Of a stretch of 64,000 nt of DNA, positions 33,178 to 44,411 are shown piece after piece. The notes beneath the pieces are model-generated. The model was not told the origin of the DNA. It ran no database searches and saw nothing but the letters and a program-made list of their open reading frames with translations. The translations under genes and the position numbers were made by a program. Location of the stretch: contig NZ_CWKH01000001.1 in NCBI RefSeq assembly GCF_001245615.1, positions 1,798,001 to 1,862,000 of the forward strand, written 5' to 3'. Source of the stretch: Mycolicibacterium neworleansense (GTDB lineage Bacteria > Actinomycetota > Actinomycetes > Mycobacteriales > Mycobacteriaceae). Numbering within the stretch: the stretch's first letter is position 1; each line of letters opens with the position of its first letter.

Positions 33178-33984
33178 CGCATCGTGCAGGGCGCCGGCGA
33201 TGCCCGGTGCCGACGCGGCGACGTACTCGTCGCCGGGAGCCGCAGGCAGCCACACCGTCGCCCCCGCCTCCGCCGCGATCAGCGCGGCCGCGGCCCAGTC
33301 CCACACCTGGACGCCCTCTTCGTAGTAGGCGTCGAGGCGACCCGCGGCGACCATGCACAGATCCAGCGCGCACGAGCCGATGCGCCGGATGTCGCGCACC
33401 GCGGGCAGGACCCGGGCCAGCACGCCGGCCTGACGCGCCCGCCGGCCCGGATCGTAGGCAAAACCGGTACCCAGCAGCGCCATGGACAGGTCATCGACGG
33501 CACTGCATCGCAGCGCGGTCCGCACCCCGGCCCGCACCACCTCGGCGCCGTGCCCCAGCGCCGCCGAGTACACCTCACCGGCAGGCACATTCGCCACGGC
33601 ACCGGCCACCGACCGTCCGTCGTACTGCACGGCCACCGACACCGCATAGGCCGGGATCCCGTAGACGAAGTTCACCGTGCCGTCGATCGGGTCGATCACC
33701 CAGCTCAGGCCCTCACGGCCGTCCTGCTGACCGCCCTCCTCCTCCCCCAGGATCGCCTCCGAGGGCCGCAGCACCGCCAGCCGCTCACGCAACCACCGTT
33801 CGGTTTCGGTGTCGATGATCGTGACGGGGTCGGTCGGGGTGCTCTTGGCCCGGACCGCGCCGGCGGCCGGCGCCACGGCGCCGAACACCTCGGCGCGGCG
33901 GCGCACGACGAACTCTGCGGCTTCGGAGGCCAGTTGCTCGGCCACCACCCGCAAGGCGGGAGCATCGAAACTGTTGTCGGTCAC
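33151..33984 (-). CDS. suhB: Inositol-1-monophosphatase family protein SuhB
   Basis: The 277-residue enzyme (Rv2701c) dephosphorylates inositol-1-phosphate, supplying inositol for phosphatidylinositol, LAM and mycothiol. Magnesium-site motifs are intact: ILGEEEGG, WVIDPIDGTVNFVYGIP and the C-terminal VWDWAAAALIAAEAGA. GTG 33984 (MTDNSFDAPALRVV) is the start used by homologues; a longer frame to 34041 is less likely. It is divergent from ppgK. Confidence 0.92.
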   Translation of the reverse strand: MTDNSFDAPALRVVAEQLASEAAEFVVRRRAEVFGAVAPAAGAVRAKSTPTDPVTIIDTETERWLRERLAVLRPSEAILGEEEGGQQDGREGLSWVIDPIDGTVNFVYGIPAYAVSVAVQYDGRSVAGAVANVPAGEVYSAALGHGAEVVRAGVRTALRCSAVDDLSMALLGTGFAYDPGRRARQAGVLARVLPAVRDIRRIGSCALDLCMVAAGRLDAYYEEGVQVWDWAAAALIAAEAGATVWLPAAPGDEYVAASAPGIAGALHDALAGAGMDL

Positions 33985-34143
33985 GGCCCTATCGCAACAT
34001 CTTCTGACCGAAAAGTCGCTTCGCGACCGACTCCGGACCACCCGCGGCTGCGATGGTCAGCGACTAGGGTGGGAACGCGCCTTGGTTTGTCCCTCACCCT
34101 GTCCGACAGCCGCCACACGGCCTGTCCCACAAAAGGAGCACCC

Positions 34144-34965
34144 ATGACGGCACCCGATGCGTCCGCAGCAGGCCCGGTGTCCACCGCCGACGCGCAACGC
34201 CGCGGATTCGGCGTCGACGTCGGCGGCAGCGGGATCAAGGGCGGCATCGTCGACCTCGAGACCGGGCAGCTCATCGGCGAGCGGTTCAAGCTCGACACGC
34301 CGCAGCCGTCCACCCCTGAATCGGTGGCGAAAACGGTGGCTGCGGTGGTGGCCGAGTTCGGCTGGACCGGCAGCGTCGGCGTCACCTACCCGGGTGTCGT
34401 CACCGACGGCATCGTGCGCACCGCCGCCAATGTCGACAAGGGCTGGATCGGCGTGAACGCGGCCGAGGTGATCAGCGCCGCGCTCGGCGGGCAGCCGGTG
34501 CGGGTGCTCAACGACGCCGACGCGGCGGGCCTGGCCGAGGAGCGGTACGGGGCGGGCAAGGACAACACCGGCGTCGTGGTCCTGCTGACCTTCGGAACCG
34601 GCATCGGCTCGGCAGTGATCCACAACGGTGTGTTGTTGCCCAACACCGAGTTTGGCCACTTGGAGGTGGACGGCAAGGAGGCCGAGCACCGCGCCGCGTC
34701 GTCGGTCAAGGAACGCAAGGAGTGGAGTTACGCGCGGTGGAGCGAAGAGGTGAACAAGGTTCTGGTGACGATCGAGAACGCGATCTGGCCGGACCTGTTC
34801 ATCGCCGGCGGCGGCATCAGCCGCAAGTCCGACAAGTGGCTGCCGCTGCTCAAGATCCGCACCCCGATCGTCCCGGCGGCGTTGCTCAACACCGCCGGCA
34901 TCGTGGGTGCGGCGATGGCCTGTCAGGGCCTGGTATCGTCCGGCACGGAACCTACCGCCGGGTAA
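34144..34965 (+). CDS. ppgK: Polyphosphate glucokinase
   Basis: The 273-residue ROK-fold kinase phosphorylates glucose using inorganic polyphosphate or ATP. It has the phosphate loop GVDVGGSGIKGGIVD, the glucose-binding VRVLNDADAAGLAEERYG and LLTFGTGIGSAVIHNG, and the polyphosphate-kinase marker NTEFGHLEVDGKEAEHRAASSVKE. ATG 34144 follows AAAAGGAG. It is the Rv2702 equivalent, located 205 bp upstream of sigA as in M. tuberculosis. Confidence 0.95.
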   Translation: MTAPDASAAGPVSTADAQRRGFGVDVGGSGIKGGIVDLETGQLIGERFKLDTPQPSTPESVAKTVAAVVAEFGWTGSVGVTYPGVVTDGIVRTAANVDKGWIGVNAAEVISAALGGQPVRVLNDADAAGLAEERYGAGKDNTGVVVLLTFGTGIGSAVIHNGVLLPNTEFGHLEVDGKEAEHRAASSVKERKEWSYARWSEEVNKVLVTIENAIWPDLFIAGGGISRKSDKWLPLLKIRTPIVPAALLNTAGIVGAAMACQGLVSSGTEPTAG

Positions 34966-34987
34966 CTTTGCCGCTTTCGGCCCGCCA

Positions 34988-35039
34988 CGTGCCGAAATTT
35001 GCCGCTCGGCACGGTGAACACCCACACTGTCGTTACAAT
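34988..35039 (+). promoter_or_regulatory. sigA upstream region: inverted repeat and -10
   Basis: CGTGCCGA (34988-34995) and TCGGCACG (35006-35013) form an 8-bp inverted repeat 22 nt past ppgK. TACAAT at 35034-35039 is a near-consensus -10 that would start sigA transcription near 35046, giving a leader of about 125 nt. No clear -35 is seen. Confidence 0.45.
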
Positions 35040-35170
35040 GGTCCTCGGCGGCCGCCTACCGAATAGCGGTGAATATCCCAGCCGATAAGAACGCCAACAT
35101 TCGATAGCAGACGCTTTCGGTGGAGTATGCCCATGCCCACCGAGAAATTCGTGAGACCGAAAGGGTGTAC

Positions 35171-36619
35171 GTGGCAGCGACAAAGGCAAGCCCGGCGACC
35201 GACGAGCCGGTGAAGCGCACCGCTACCAAGACTCCCGCCAAGAAGGCCCCGGCCAAGCGGGCAGCCAAGAGCACCGCGGCCAAGGCCGAGGGCGGCACCG
35301 CCACCAAGCGCGCCCCCGCCAAGAAGGCGCCCGCCAAGCGGGCCGCGAAGGCAGTGGCGGGCAAGCCCGAAGACGTCAACGACGACATCGAGACCACCGA
35401 CGACCTGGAAGCCGGTCCCGGTGACGAGCTCGACGTCGACGACGCCGACCTCGAGCTCGACGACGATCTCGACACCGACGACGACGTCGAGGAATCCGGC
35501 GACGAGGACGACGAGGACGACGCCGAAGCCGAGGAAAGCGCGGAGGCCAAGCCCGCCGCGCCGGCGGCGGCCAAGGGTGCCAAGGCCGACGAGGAGCACC
35601 CTGAGCCGTCCGAGAAGGACAAGGCCTCGGGCGACTTCGTGTGGGATGAAGAGGAGTCCGAGGCACTGCGGCAGGCCCGCAAAGATGCCGAGCTGACGGC
35701 CTCGGCCGACTCGGTCCGTGCCTACCTCAAGCAGATCGGCAAGGTCGCCCTGCTGAATGCCGAGGAAGAGGTCGAGCTCGCCAAGCGCATCGAGGCCGGC
35801 CTGTTCGCCACCCAGAAGATGGCCGAGTTCGCCGAGAAGGGCGAGAAGCTCACCACCCAGGTGCGCCGCGACTACCAGTGGATCTGCCGTGACGGTGATC
35901 GCGCGAAAAACCATCTCCTGGAAGCCAACCTGCGTCTGGTGGTGTCGCTGGCCAAGCGCTACACCGGCCGCGGCATGGCGTTCCTGGACCTCATCCAGGA
36001 AGGCAACCTGGGCCTGATCCGCGCGGTCGAGAAGTTCGACTACACCAAGGGCTACAAGTTCTCCACGTACGCCACCTGGTGGATCCGCCAGGCCATCACC
36101 CGCGCCATGGCCGACCAGGCCCGCACCATCCGTATCCCGGTGCACATGGTCGAGGTGATCAACAAGCTGGGCCGTATCCAGCGCGAGCTGTTGCAGGACC
36201 TGGGCCGCGAGCCCACGCCCGAAGAGCTGGCCAAGGAAATGGACATCACGCCGGAGAAGGTGCTGGAGATCCAGCAGTACGCGCGCGAACCCATCTCGCT
36301 CGACCAGACCATCGGCGACGAGGGCGACAGCCAGCTCGGTGACTTCATCGAGGACTCCGAGGCCGTCGTGGCCGTCGACGCCGTGTCCTTCACGCTGCTG
36401 CAGGATCAGCTGCAGTCCGTGCTGGAGACGCTGTCCGAGCGCGAGGCCGGCGTGGTGCGGCTGCGGTTCGGCCTGACCGACGGCCAGCCCCGCACGCTCG
36501 ACGAGATCGGCCAGGTCTACGGCGTGACCCGTGAGCGCATCCGTCAGATCGAGTCCAAGACCATGAGCAAGCTGCGCCACCCGAGCCGCTCTCAGGTGCT
36601 GCGCGACTACCTCGACTAG
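35171..36619 (+). CDS. sigA: Primary sigma factor SigA
   Basis: From GTG 35171 the protein has 482 residues. Residues 1-60 are Lys/Ala/Pro-rich with a repeated [12 protein letters not shown] unit. Residues about 65-145 are strongly acidic. The group-1 sigma core follows: region 1.2 [28 protein letters not shown], region 2 ([48 protein letters not shown]), region 3, and region 4.2 with [21 protein letters not shown]. It is the essential housekeeping sigma factor (Rv2703, MysA). A strong terminator follows at 36643-36670. ATG 35120 in frame would add 17 residues and is less likely. Confidence 0.95.
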   Translation: MAATKASPATDEPVKRTATKTPAKKAPAKRAAKSTAAKAEGGTATKRAPAKKAPAKRAAKAVAGKPEDVNDDIETTDDLEAGPGDELDVDDADLELDDDLDTDDDVEESGDEDDEDDAEAEESAEAKPAAPAAAKGAKADEEHPEPSEKDKASGDFVWDEEESEALRQARKDAELTASADSVRAYLKQIGKVALLNAEEEVELAKRIEAGLFATQKMAEFAEKGEKLTTQVRRDYQWICRDGDRAKNHLLEANLRLVVSLAKRYTGRGMAFLDLIQEGNLGLIRAVEKFDYTKGYKFSTYATWWIRQAITRAMADQARTIRIPVHMVEVINKLGRIQRELLQDLGREPTPEELAKEMDITPEKVLEIQQYAREPISLDQTIGDEGDSQLGDFIEDSEAVVAVDAVSFTLLQDQLQSVLETLSEREAGVVRLRFGLTDGQPRTLDEIGQVYGVTRERIRQIESKTMSKLRHPSRSQVLRDYLD

Positions 36620-36642
36620 TCGAGGTAACCGACACAACGAGA

Positions 36643-36670
36643 TTGGCCCCCTCCGTTTGGAGGGGGCCAA
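36643..36670 (+). terminator. Intrinsic terminator of sigA
   Basis: A perfect 12-bp stem (36643-36654 with 36659-36670) and GTTT loop is followed by TTTCGTT, 23 nt after the sigA stop. A-rich sequence on the other strand is short, so it mainly serves sigA. Confidence 0.85.
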
Positions 36671-36717
36671 TTTCGTTACCGCCGGCGATGGCTTCTACGC
36701 CGGCATCGGTCTGCACA

Positions 36718-38157
36718 TCAGCTGTCCGAGTCGGCAGAGGCCTTGTCGGAATCGGCGGAGGTACGCGAAGCGCTTGGCGCGCCCACACTCTCGGAGACCT
36801 TCTTGGCGGCATCGGTGACGCTGCCGACCGAGGACTTCACCGTCGACCTGAGCTGATCGGCGGCGTCCGAAACCGCTGTCTTGACCTGATCGCCGGTGCG
36901 CTTGGCATCAGCGAAGACCTTGCCGGGCCTGACCAGGTTGCCTGCGGTCAGGTCGGTGGCACCATTGCCCCGCACCGCGGAGGTGACCTTCTGGGTCACG
37001 CTGTCGCGATCGGCCCCGGCCGCGGCCGGTGTTTCCTTCGGGTCTGGCACCACCGCGTTGAGCGGCTTCAGCATGTCCGTGGCCGAACCGGACTCCGGCA
37101 CAACGTCCTTGACGGTGTCGGACACCTTGTCGGTCAGCTCCGACACCGGATCGGACTCCGGACTGCGCACCGACTCGAGGGTCTTGCCGACCCGCTTGAT
37201 GACCTCGGCGTTGACGGCCCGGCTGAACTTGGCCACCGAGAAGGACGCGTCGGCCACACTGCGGTTGATCGCGGTCGCCACCTTGATCACGTCACCGGTG
37301 GCGAACGAGTCGGTGACCTGCTTCATGGCGGCCTCGAGCTGGCGGGTCAGCGTGCGCATCTGCAACCCGACCTCGTGCTGGAAACTCGGTTCGGGGCTGA
37401 ACCGCTGGCCGTTCCAGTCCACCAGTGTCCAACCGTCTTCGGGGTTGCCCTCGATGACGACGTAGTCGGTGTTGCCCAGCGCGTGCTGGCTCAGCAGCAT
37501 GCCCTTCTCCGCGAGGGTGAGGTTCTTGGCGTTCATCATGGTCCAGAACATGATGGTGCCGCCGTGCGAGAACACGATGACGTTGCGGTCGCCCTTGTCG
37601 TACATCGTCTTCAACGCGCCGTCGACGCGCGCGTCGAACTCATTGCCGTCGATCGAACCGGGGATACGGGCGTCCAGCTGACCAGCGAACGCCCAGGCGA
37701 TCGGGGCCTTGAGGTAACCGCCCAGTGCACCGCTCTCGGGCGTGCCTTCGTAGTCGCCCGCCTCGATCTCCTGCAGGCCGGGAAGCACCTGGATCGGTAG
37801 ACCCAGGTATGCCGACATCGGTTCCGCGGTCTGCTGGGTACGGATCATCTGCGACGCGTAGATGGCGTCGTAGTTGTTGTCGCCCAGCCGGTCGACCACG
37901 GCCTCGGCCTGTTCGCGTCCCAGCGGGGTGAGCGACGGACCGGGCGTCGAGGTGTCGATGTTGCCCGACGTGTTGCCTGCGGACTGAGCGTGCCGCACGA
38001 AGGTGACCCGCATGTTCTCGGCGGCCCACGCGGGCAGCACGGACATCACGAAGAAGCCGAAGGCGGTCAGCACGATGCCCAGGCCTCTCCATGTCGTTCT
38101 CGAACGGCGACGCACAGCGGGTACGGCACCGTTGTCGAACTTGCTATGTCGGTCCAT
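36718..38157 (-). CDS. Exported histidine phosphatase with long C-terminal tail
   Basis: The 479-residue protein starts at ATG 38157 behind GAGAGGAA. A signal peptide or anchor lies near residues 23-47 (LGIVLTAFGFFVMSVLPAWAAE). The phosphoglycerate-mutase-like domain (about 50-270) carries the catalytic RHAQS motif (VTFVRHAQSAGNTSG), the EAGDYEG acid region and the second His (VIVFSHGGTIMFW). The last 200 residues are Ser/Asp/Val-rich helical repeats such as LTDKVSDTVKDV and VKSSVGSVTDAAKKVSESVG, unlike known catalytic parts. The substrate is unknown. It is not present at this place in M. tuberculosis and lies at the edge of the island. Confidence 0.82.
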   Translation of the reverse strand: MDRHSKFDNGAVPAVRRRSRTTWRGLGIVLTAFGFFVMSVLPAWAAENMRVTFVRHAQSAGNTSGNIDTSTPGPSLTPLGREQAEAVVDRLGDNNYDAIYASQMIRTQQTAEPMSAYLGLPIQVLPGLQEIEAGDYEGTPESGALGGYLKAPIAWAFAGQLDARIPGSIDGNEFDARVDGALKTMYDKGDRNVIVFSHGGTIMFWTMMNAKNLTLAEKGMLLSQHALGNTDYVVIEGNPEDGWTLVDWNGQRFSPEPSFQHEVGLQMRTLTRQLEAAMKQVTDSFATGDVIKVATAINRSVADASFSVAKFSRAVNAEVIKRVGKTLESVRSPESDPVSELTDKVSDTVKDVVPESGSATDMLKPLNAVVPDPKETPAAAGADRDSVTQKVTSAVRGNGATDLTAGNLVRPGKVFADAKRTGDQVKTAVSDAADQLRSTVKSSVGSVTDAAKKVSESVGAPSASRTSADSDKASADSDS

Positions 38158-38434
38158 TTCCTCTCCATCTGTCAAGTTGTCGAGCACGCCGGAGTGACGG
38201 CCCAGGTGCCCGGTCGGATGCGACTCCCCGACTACGGATTTCGCCGAGGGTTGTCGCCGGTGTGTCGACCGCCTCACCACACCGGGCCATGTGATCGTGC
38301 GCACTGACCGCCCGCCCGGGAGCGACAGTCTCGCTCAGCGGTACAAGATGTCGGGTGGTGTGGTATAGCGGGGTATCCACCGCTGCCGTTCAGACCTCAA
38401 TCGCACTGGGCGAGAGCTGGATTCCCCTCATCGC

Positions 38435-38650
38435 ACTGCAGCCGAAGACGTGTACGCCGGATTGTGCCGGGTCGCGCGCAGGGGCGATGAACTCGGCGGG
38501 GACGCATCGAAGCTCGTCGTCGCGGGCGACGGCATCGCCCGGACTGCCGAAGCACTTGCGGCCCACGGTGTTCCGGTGGCGTACCACACTCATCCCGGCG
38601 CCATCCACGGGTTCATGAACCATGCCGCTGGCCCTGGCCGGCACGGCTAG
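38435..38650 (+). pseudogene. Internally deleted HSL/LipR-type alpha/beta hydrolase remnant
   Basis: Read in frame, TAAEDVYAGLCRVARRGDELGGDASKLVVAGD matches the segment leading to the GDSAGG nucleophile of hormone-sensitive-lipase-type hydrolases. It then jumps to a typical C-terminus (AEALAAHGVPVAYHTHPGAIHGFMN) and stops at TAG 38648. The nucleophile, the core between the two parts and the N-terminal HGGG region are missing. The stretch 38158-38434 upstream holds no recognisable gene. Its position beside a Baeyer-Villiger monooxygenase matches the mymA-lipR pair of M. tuberculosis. Confidence 0.7.
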
Positions 38651-38673
38651 GCAGCAGGCCCCCGCAGGGACCG

Positions 38674-40326
38674 CTAGGCGGACAGATCGTGGTGGATGTC
38701 GAAGCCCTTGTAACCGGCCGCCGCGACATCGGAGATGATCTCGCCGTACACGCCGAAGCCGCCGACGAACGGCATGAACACCCGGGGCTTGCCCGGGATG
38801 TTCGCGCCGAGATACCACGAATTGGCTTGGGGCATGAGCGTTTCAGCGGCGCGGCGGGTGCACTCGGCCACCCACTCGGCTGCGGCGTCCTCGCGTGCCT
38901 CGATCGCCGGAGCGCCCTGGGCGTCGAGGTAGGCGATCGCATCGGCCACCCAGTTCAGGTGCAGTTCCGAGTGCAGCACCATGTTGGCCAGCACCGAAGG
39001 GGCGCCAGGGCCGGCGATATTGAACAGGTTCGGGAAGCCCGGCACTCCGAGACCGAGGTAGGTCAACGGCCCTTCGGCCCACGCCTGGTTGAGGGTCCGG
39101 CCACCCCGGCCCACCACATTGAGCTTCTGGACCGAGCCGGTCATCGCATCGAACCCGGTGGCCAGTACGAGTGCGTCCAGGTCGTAGTGCGCATCGGTGG
39201 TGTCGATGCCGGACGGGTCGACGCGCTCGATCGGTGTCGCGCGCAGATTGACCAACGAGACGTTGTCCCGGTTGAAGGTCTGGAAGTAGTTGTCGTCGGT
39301 GCAGATTCGCTTGGCGCCGATCGGATGGTCCTTCGGGATCAGCACGTCGGCCACCGCGGGATCGTCGATCACCGCGCGCACCTTCTGTTCCCAGAACAGT
39401 CGCGCGGTGTCGTTGGCCTCGATGGTGAGCAGTTGGTCCGGGAATGCCTTCGAGAACAACACGCCACCCAACTCCCAGCGCCGCTCGTAGGTCTGTTGCC
39501 GTTCCTCGGCGGAGACGTCGAGGGCGGACTTGGGGTGTGGCTGGTGCGGCGAGCCGCCGCCGCTGAGCATTGACAGCCGGCGCCGCTCGGCGTACCCGGC
39601 CTTCTGCGCGGCGCGCGTGTCGTCGTCGAGCGGAATGTTGCCGGCCGGCACGCTGTAGTTCGGGGTGCGCTGGAAGACGTAGAGCTGTGCGGCCTCTTTG
39701 GCGATGTGCGGGATCGCCTGGATCCCCGAGGACCCCGTCCCGATCACGCCGACCCGCTTGCCGGTGAAGTCGACGCCTTCGTGTGGCCAGTGGGCAGTGT
39801 GGTACACCTCGCCGGCGAACGAATCGAGGCCCTCGATCGCCGGGATGTTCGCATTCGACAGCGGACCTACCGCCAGGATGCAGAAGCGGGCGGACACCGC
39901 GTCGCCGCGGTCGGTGCGGACCTCCCAGCGCAGGGTCGATTCGTCGAGCGCCATGTCGGTCACGCGGGTCCCGAAGGAGATGTCACGCCGCAGGTCGAAC
40001 CGGTCGGCCACGTGGTTGAGGTAGGCCAGGATCTCCGGCTGGGTGGCGTACTTCTCGGTCCAGTTCCACTCCTGCTCAAGTTCGGGGTCGAATGAGTAGG
40101 AGTAGTCCACGCTCTCGACGTCGCACCGGGCGCCCGGATAGCGGTTCCAGTACCAGACGCCACCCACCCCGTCGGCGGCTTCGAACACCCGCACCGAAAG
40201 GCCTTGTCCCCGAAGGCGATGCAACGCGTACAGCCCGGCGAAGCCGGCTCCTACCACGACGACATCCACCACGGCGGAGGTTGGTTCGGCGGTACCTGAC
40301 GGAGCTGGCTGGGCTGTCACTGTCAT
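38674..40326 (-). CDS. Flavin-containing Baeyer-Villiger monooxygenase
   Basis: The 550-residue enzyme is predicted to insert oxygen next to a ketone with NADPH and O2, making an ester or lactone. The FAD Rossmann motif VVVVGAGFAGLYALHRL lies near residue 22, and WNRYPGARCDVESVDYSYSF follows as in cyclohexanone monooxygenases. The family fingerprint FAGEVYHTAHWPHEGVDFTG is complete (F-x-G-x-x-x-H-x-x-x-W-P), followed by the NADP motif VGVIGTGSSGIQ. The ATG start is at 40326. It is divergent from two SDR genes that could make its ketone substrate. MymA (Rv3083) is the closest familiar M. tuberculosis parallel by operon context. Confidence 0.9.
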   Translation of the reverse strand: MTVTAQPAPSGTAEPTSAVVDVVVVGAGFAGLYALHRLRGQGLSVRVFEAADGVGGVWYWNRYPGARCDVESVDYSYSFDPELEQEWNWTEKYATQPEILAYLNHVADRFDLRRDISFGTRVTDMALDESTLRWEVRTDRGDAVSARFCILAVGPLSNANIPAIEGLDSFAGEVYHTAHWPHEGVDFTGKRVGVIGTGSSGIQAIPHIAKEAAQLYVFQRTPNYSVPAGNIPLDDDTRAAQKAGYAERRRLSMLSGGGSPHQPHPKSALDVSAEERQQTYERRWELGGVLFSKAFPDQLLTIEANDTARLFWEQKVRAVIDDPAVADVLIPKDHPIGAKRICTDDNYFQTFNRDNVSLVNLRATPIERVDPSGIDTTDAHYDLDALVLATGFDAMTGSVQKLNVVGRGGRTLNQAWAEGPLTYLGLGVPGFPNLFNIAGPGAPSVLANMVLHSELHLNWVADAIAYLDAQGAPAIEAREDAAAEWVAECTRRAAETLMPQANSWYLGANIPGKPRVFMPFVGGFGVYGEIISDVAAAGYKGFDIHHDLSA

Positions 40327-42235
<1,909 letters not shown>

Positions 42236-42246
42236 GGGCAGTACGG

Positions 42247-42290
42247 GACGAAGGTGGGCGGCGCTGACCTCAGCGCCGCCCACCTTCGTC
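42247..42290. terminator. Perfect 21-bp inverted repeat, bidirectional terminator
   Basis: Arms 42247-42267 and 42270-42290 pair without mismatch around CC. It lies between the convergent ends of SDR B (42235) and the flavin monooxygenase (42301). No T-tract is present, as is common for mycobacterial terminators. Confidence 0.75.
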
Positions 42291-42300
42291 TGACCGAGAA

Positions 42301-43383
42301 TTACGGGGCCACGGCCTTCGACTCACCGATCACCGTGGCAAGCCCGACGTGCGCGTCGCGCCACAACCGCTGCACCGGACTGCCGCGGCGCAGGGCGTCG
42401 ACGCTTGAGTGACAGACGATCTCATCGATCGCCCGCACCGCCCGCCGGGCCGCGGCGATCTGGTCGCGGCGCGCCCGGGCCCGCATCCCCGGGTCGATCG
42501 GCCCGTCCAGGACGCGGTTGAAGGACGCCGTCAGCGTGTCGAGCAGCGCCAGCCGCGACGCCCGGATCTCGGCGGCCGCGTGCTCGGAGACCGCACCTGC
42601 GGAGTCGGCCGTCTCGACATGGTGGGCCAGTGCCCCCTCGGCCATGCCGATCACCGCGGCCGTGATCCCCAGTGGCGCAATGGTGCTGAGCGGGATGTGA
42701 TAGATGGGGCTGCGCAGACCCGCGCGGCCCGCCGCGGTGCCCTCGACGATGCTGTTGTGGTTGAGCAACCGGTGCCCGGGGATGAACACGTCATCGATGG
42801 CGATGCTCTTGCTTCCGGTACCGATCAACCCGATCGCGTCCCAGGACTCCTCGACAATGCCCAGATCCGTCCGCGGCACAAGGGAATACCCGAGCCCGGC
42901 GGTGTCGCCCGTCCCGACCACACGGGCACCGGCGACCACCCACTCGCAATGGTCGATCGCTGCGACCGACCGCCACTGGCCCGAGAGCCGGTAGCCGCCG
43001 TCGACGGGCAAGAGCACCCCGGCGGGCGTGTGGGCCGAGGCGATCCAGATGTCGGAATCGGCCTCCCACACCTCGTCGCGCAGGCGCCGGCCGGCCGAGG
43101 CCAGTGCCCACGGCGGCACGCCAACCGAACCGGCGACCCAGCCCGCCGAGCCGTCGAGGCGGGCGATCTCGAGGACCGCCTCGGCGAAGTCTCCGGGATG
43201 GGTCTCGATACCGCCGAACTCCTCGGGCTGCAGCATGTGCATCACCACGCACTCGCGCAGCGCGTCCACGGTCCGACTGTCGAGCCGGCCGAGCGTCTCG
43301 TTGGCGGGCCCGAGTGCCTGTATCCGATCGGCATTCTCACTGATGCCGTCCAGAACGTCCCTGGTCATTTCAACACCACGCAT
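42301..43383 (-). CDS. Acyl-CoA dehydrogenase-fold flavin monooxygenase 1
   Basis: The 360-residue protein has the three-domain acyl-CoA dehydrogenase fold but reads like group D two-component monooxygenases (HsaA, DszC, HpaH type): LQPEEFGGIETHPGDFAEAVLEIARLDGSAGWVAG early, WIASAHTPAGVLLPVDGGYRLSGQWRSVAAIDHCEWVVAGA in the middle, SWDAIGLIGTGSKSIAIDDVFIP, and VQRLWRDAHVG near the end. Such enzymes hydroxylate with reduced flavin from a separate reductase, which is not seen here. ATG 43383 follows GGGAG; ATG 43368 is also possible. It is divergent from the IclR gene. Confidence 0.8.
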   Translation of the reverse strand: MRGVEMTRDVLDGISENADRIQALGPANETLGRLDSRTVDALRECVVMHMLQPEEFGGIETHPGDFAEAVLEIARLDGSAGWVAGSVGVPPWALASAGRRLRDEVWEADSDIWIASAHTPAGVLLPVDGGYRLSGQWRSVAAIDHCEWVVAGARVVGTGDTAGLGYSLVPRTDLGIVEESWDAIGLIGTGSKSIAIDDVFIPGHRLLNHNSIVEGTAAGRAGLRSPIYHIPLSTIAPLGITAAVIGMAEGALAHHVETADSAGAVSEHAAAEIRASRLALLDTLTASFNRVLDGPIDPGMRARARRDQIAAARRAVRAIDEIVCHSSVDALRRGSPVQRLWRDAHVGLATVIGESKAVAP

Positions 43384-43511
43384 CCAAAACTCCCTGTTCG
43401 CGCATATCGCGTGCTGATCCCATGGTCGGGTACCGCGCTCAAGTGCTTGCGGCAGCATCCCGCTGAGTGAGATCGTGAGTGACCCACTGCTCGACGTCCT
43501 AGGGGGCGCAG

Positions 43512-44402
43512 GTGCCGGCATCCACCAGCAACGCGACATCACGACCACGCACCGAACAACGTGACACCGCCGTGTCGATGGTCGATCGGGTCGCCCTGAT
43601 CCTCAACGTGTTCGACGAACCCGGCAAACACCTCAGGCTGGACCAGATCGCGGGCCGCACCGGTCTGCCCCGCTCCTCGGTACACCGGATCCTCAAGCAG
43701 TTGCACAGCGCCGGGCTCCTGCAACACCGTCCCGACGGGTACGCCCTGGCGGCCTCCCCGCTGCCGGTGACCAGGATGGTCGACCACTCGCAGTTGCGCA
43801 GCGTGGCTTCCCCGACCTTGTCCCGCCTCCATGCCGACACCGGGCTGGTGGTCCACCTCGGGGTGCTGTTCGGCGGTGACGTCGTCTACTTGGACAAGGT
43901 GGCCGGCCGCAACAGCGCGGTGGTGCCCACCCGCGTCGCCGGGCACACGCCCGCGCACGCCAGCGCGCTGGGTAAGACGATGCTGGCCCAGCTTCCCGCC
44001 GAGGAGGTGGACGCCGTCCTGGGGCCGCGGCTGGCCCGGTCCACCCGGTCCACCATCAGCGACCGGGAGACCCTGCACCGCGAACTGGCCCGGATCCGCT
44101 CCCGGCACGGACTCGCCTATGACAACGAGGAACTGGCGATCGGGCTGACCAGCGTGGCGGCCCCGCTGCGCTCGGCAGACGGCGAGGTGGCGGGCCTGTC
44201 CCTGACCGGCGCGGTGCCGCTGCACCGCCTGCAACGAACCGCCCCGTTCGTGATCCGCGCGGCCCGGCACATCTCCCAGCAACTGGGCTCCCAAGACACC
44301 GGCGCACGGGATTCCGCATCGCTTGCCCCGTCCCACGCGCAGGCCACCGACAACCTGCTGTCCCGCGTGCTGCGGACGCTGACGTCTGACGCGTGGGTCT
44401 GA
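43512..44402 (+). CDS. IclR-family transcriptional regulator
   Basis: The 296-residue regulator has an N-terminal winged HTH (MVDRVALILNVFDEPGKHLRLDQIAGRTGLPRSSVHRILKQL, about residues 23-65) and a C-terminal IclR effector domain (LHADTGLVVHLGVLFGGDVVYLDKVAG, HTPAHASALGKTMLAQL, LAYDNEELAIGLTSVAAPLRS). It lies between two flavoenzyme genes transcribed leftward and probably controls them with an aromatic or alicyclic acid as effector; the effector is not deducible. The last about 35 residues form a disordered tail. Confidence 0.86.
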   Translation: MPASTSNATSRPRTEQRDTAVSMVDRVALILNVFDEPGKHLRLDQIAGRTGLPRSSVHRILKQLHSAGLLQHRPDGYALAASPLPVTRMVDHSQLRSVASPTLSRLHADTGLVVHLGVLFGGDVVYLDKVAGRNSAVVPTRVAGHTPAHASALGKTMLAQLPAEEVDAVLGPRLARSTRSTISDRETLHRELARIRSRHGLAYDNEELAIGLTSVAAPLRSADGEVAGLSLTGAVPLHRLQRTAPFVIRAARHISQQLGSQDTGARDSASLAPSHAQATDNLLSRVLRTLTSDAWV

Positions 44403-44411
44403 AAGGGCCGG

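Noticed and set aside
38355..38618. Separate small gene in the gap before the Baeyer-Villiger gene
   Set aside because: The frame has no ribosome site or family resemblance, whereas the overlapping frame 38435-38650 matches hydrolase segments.
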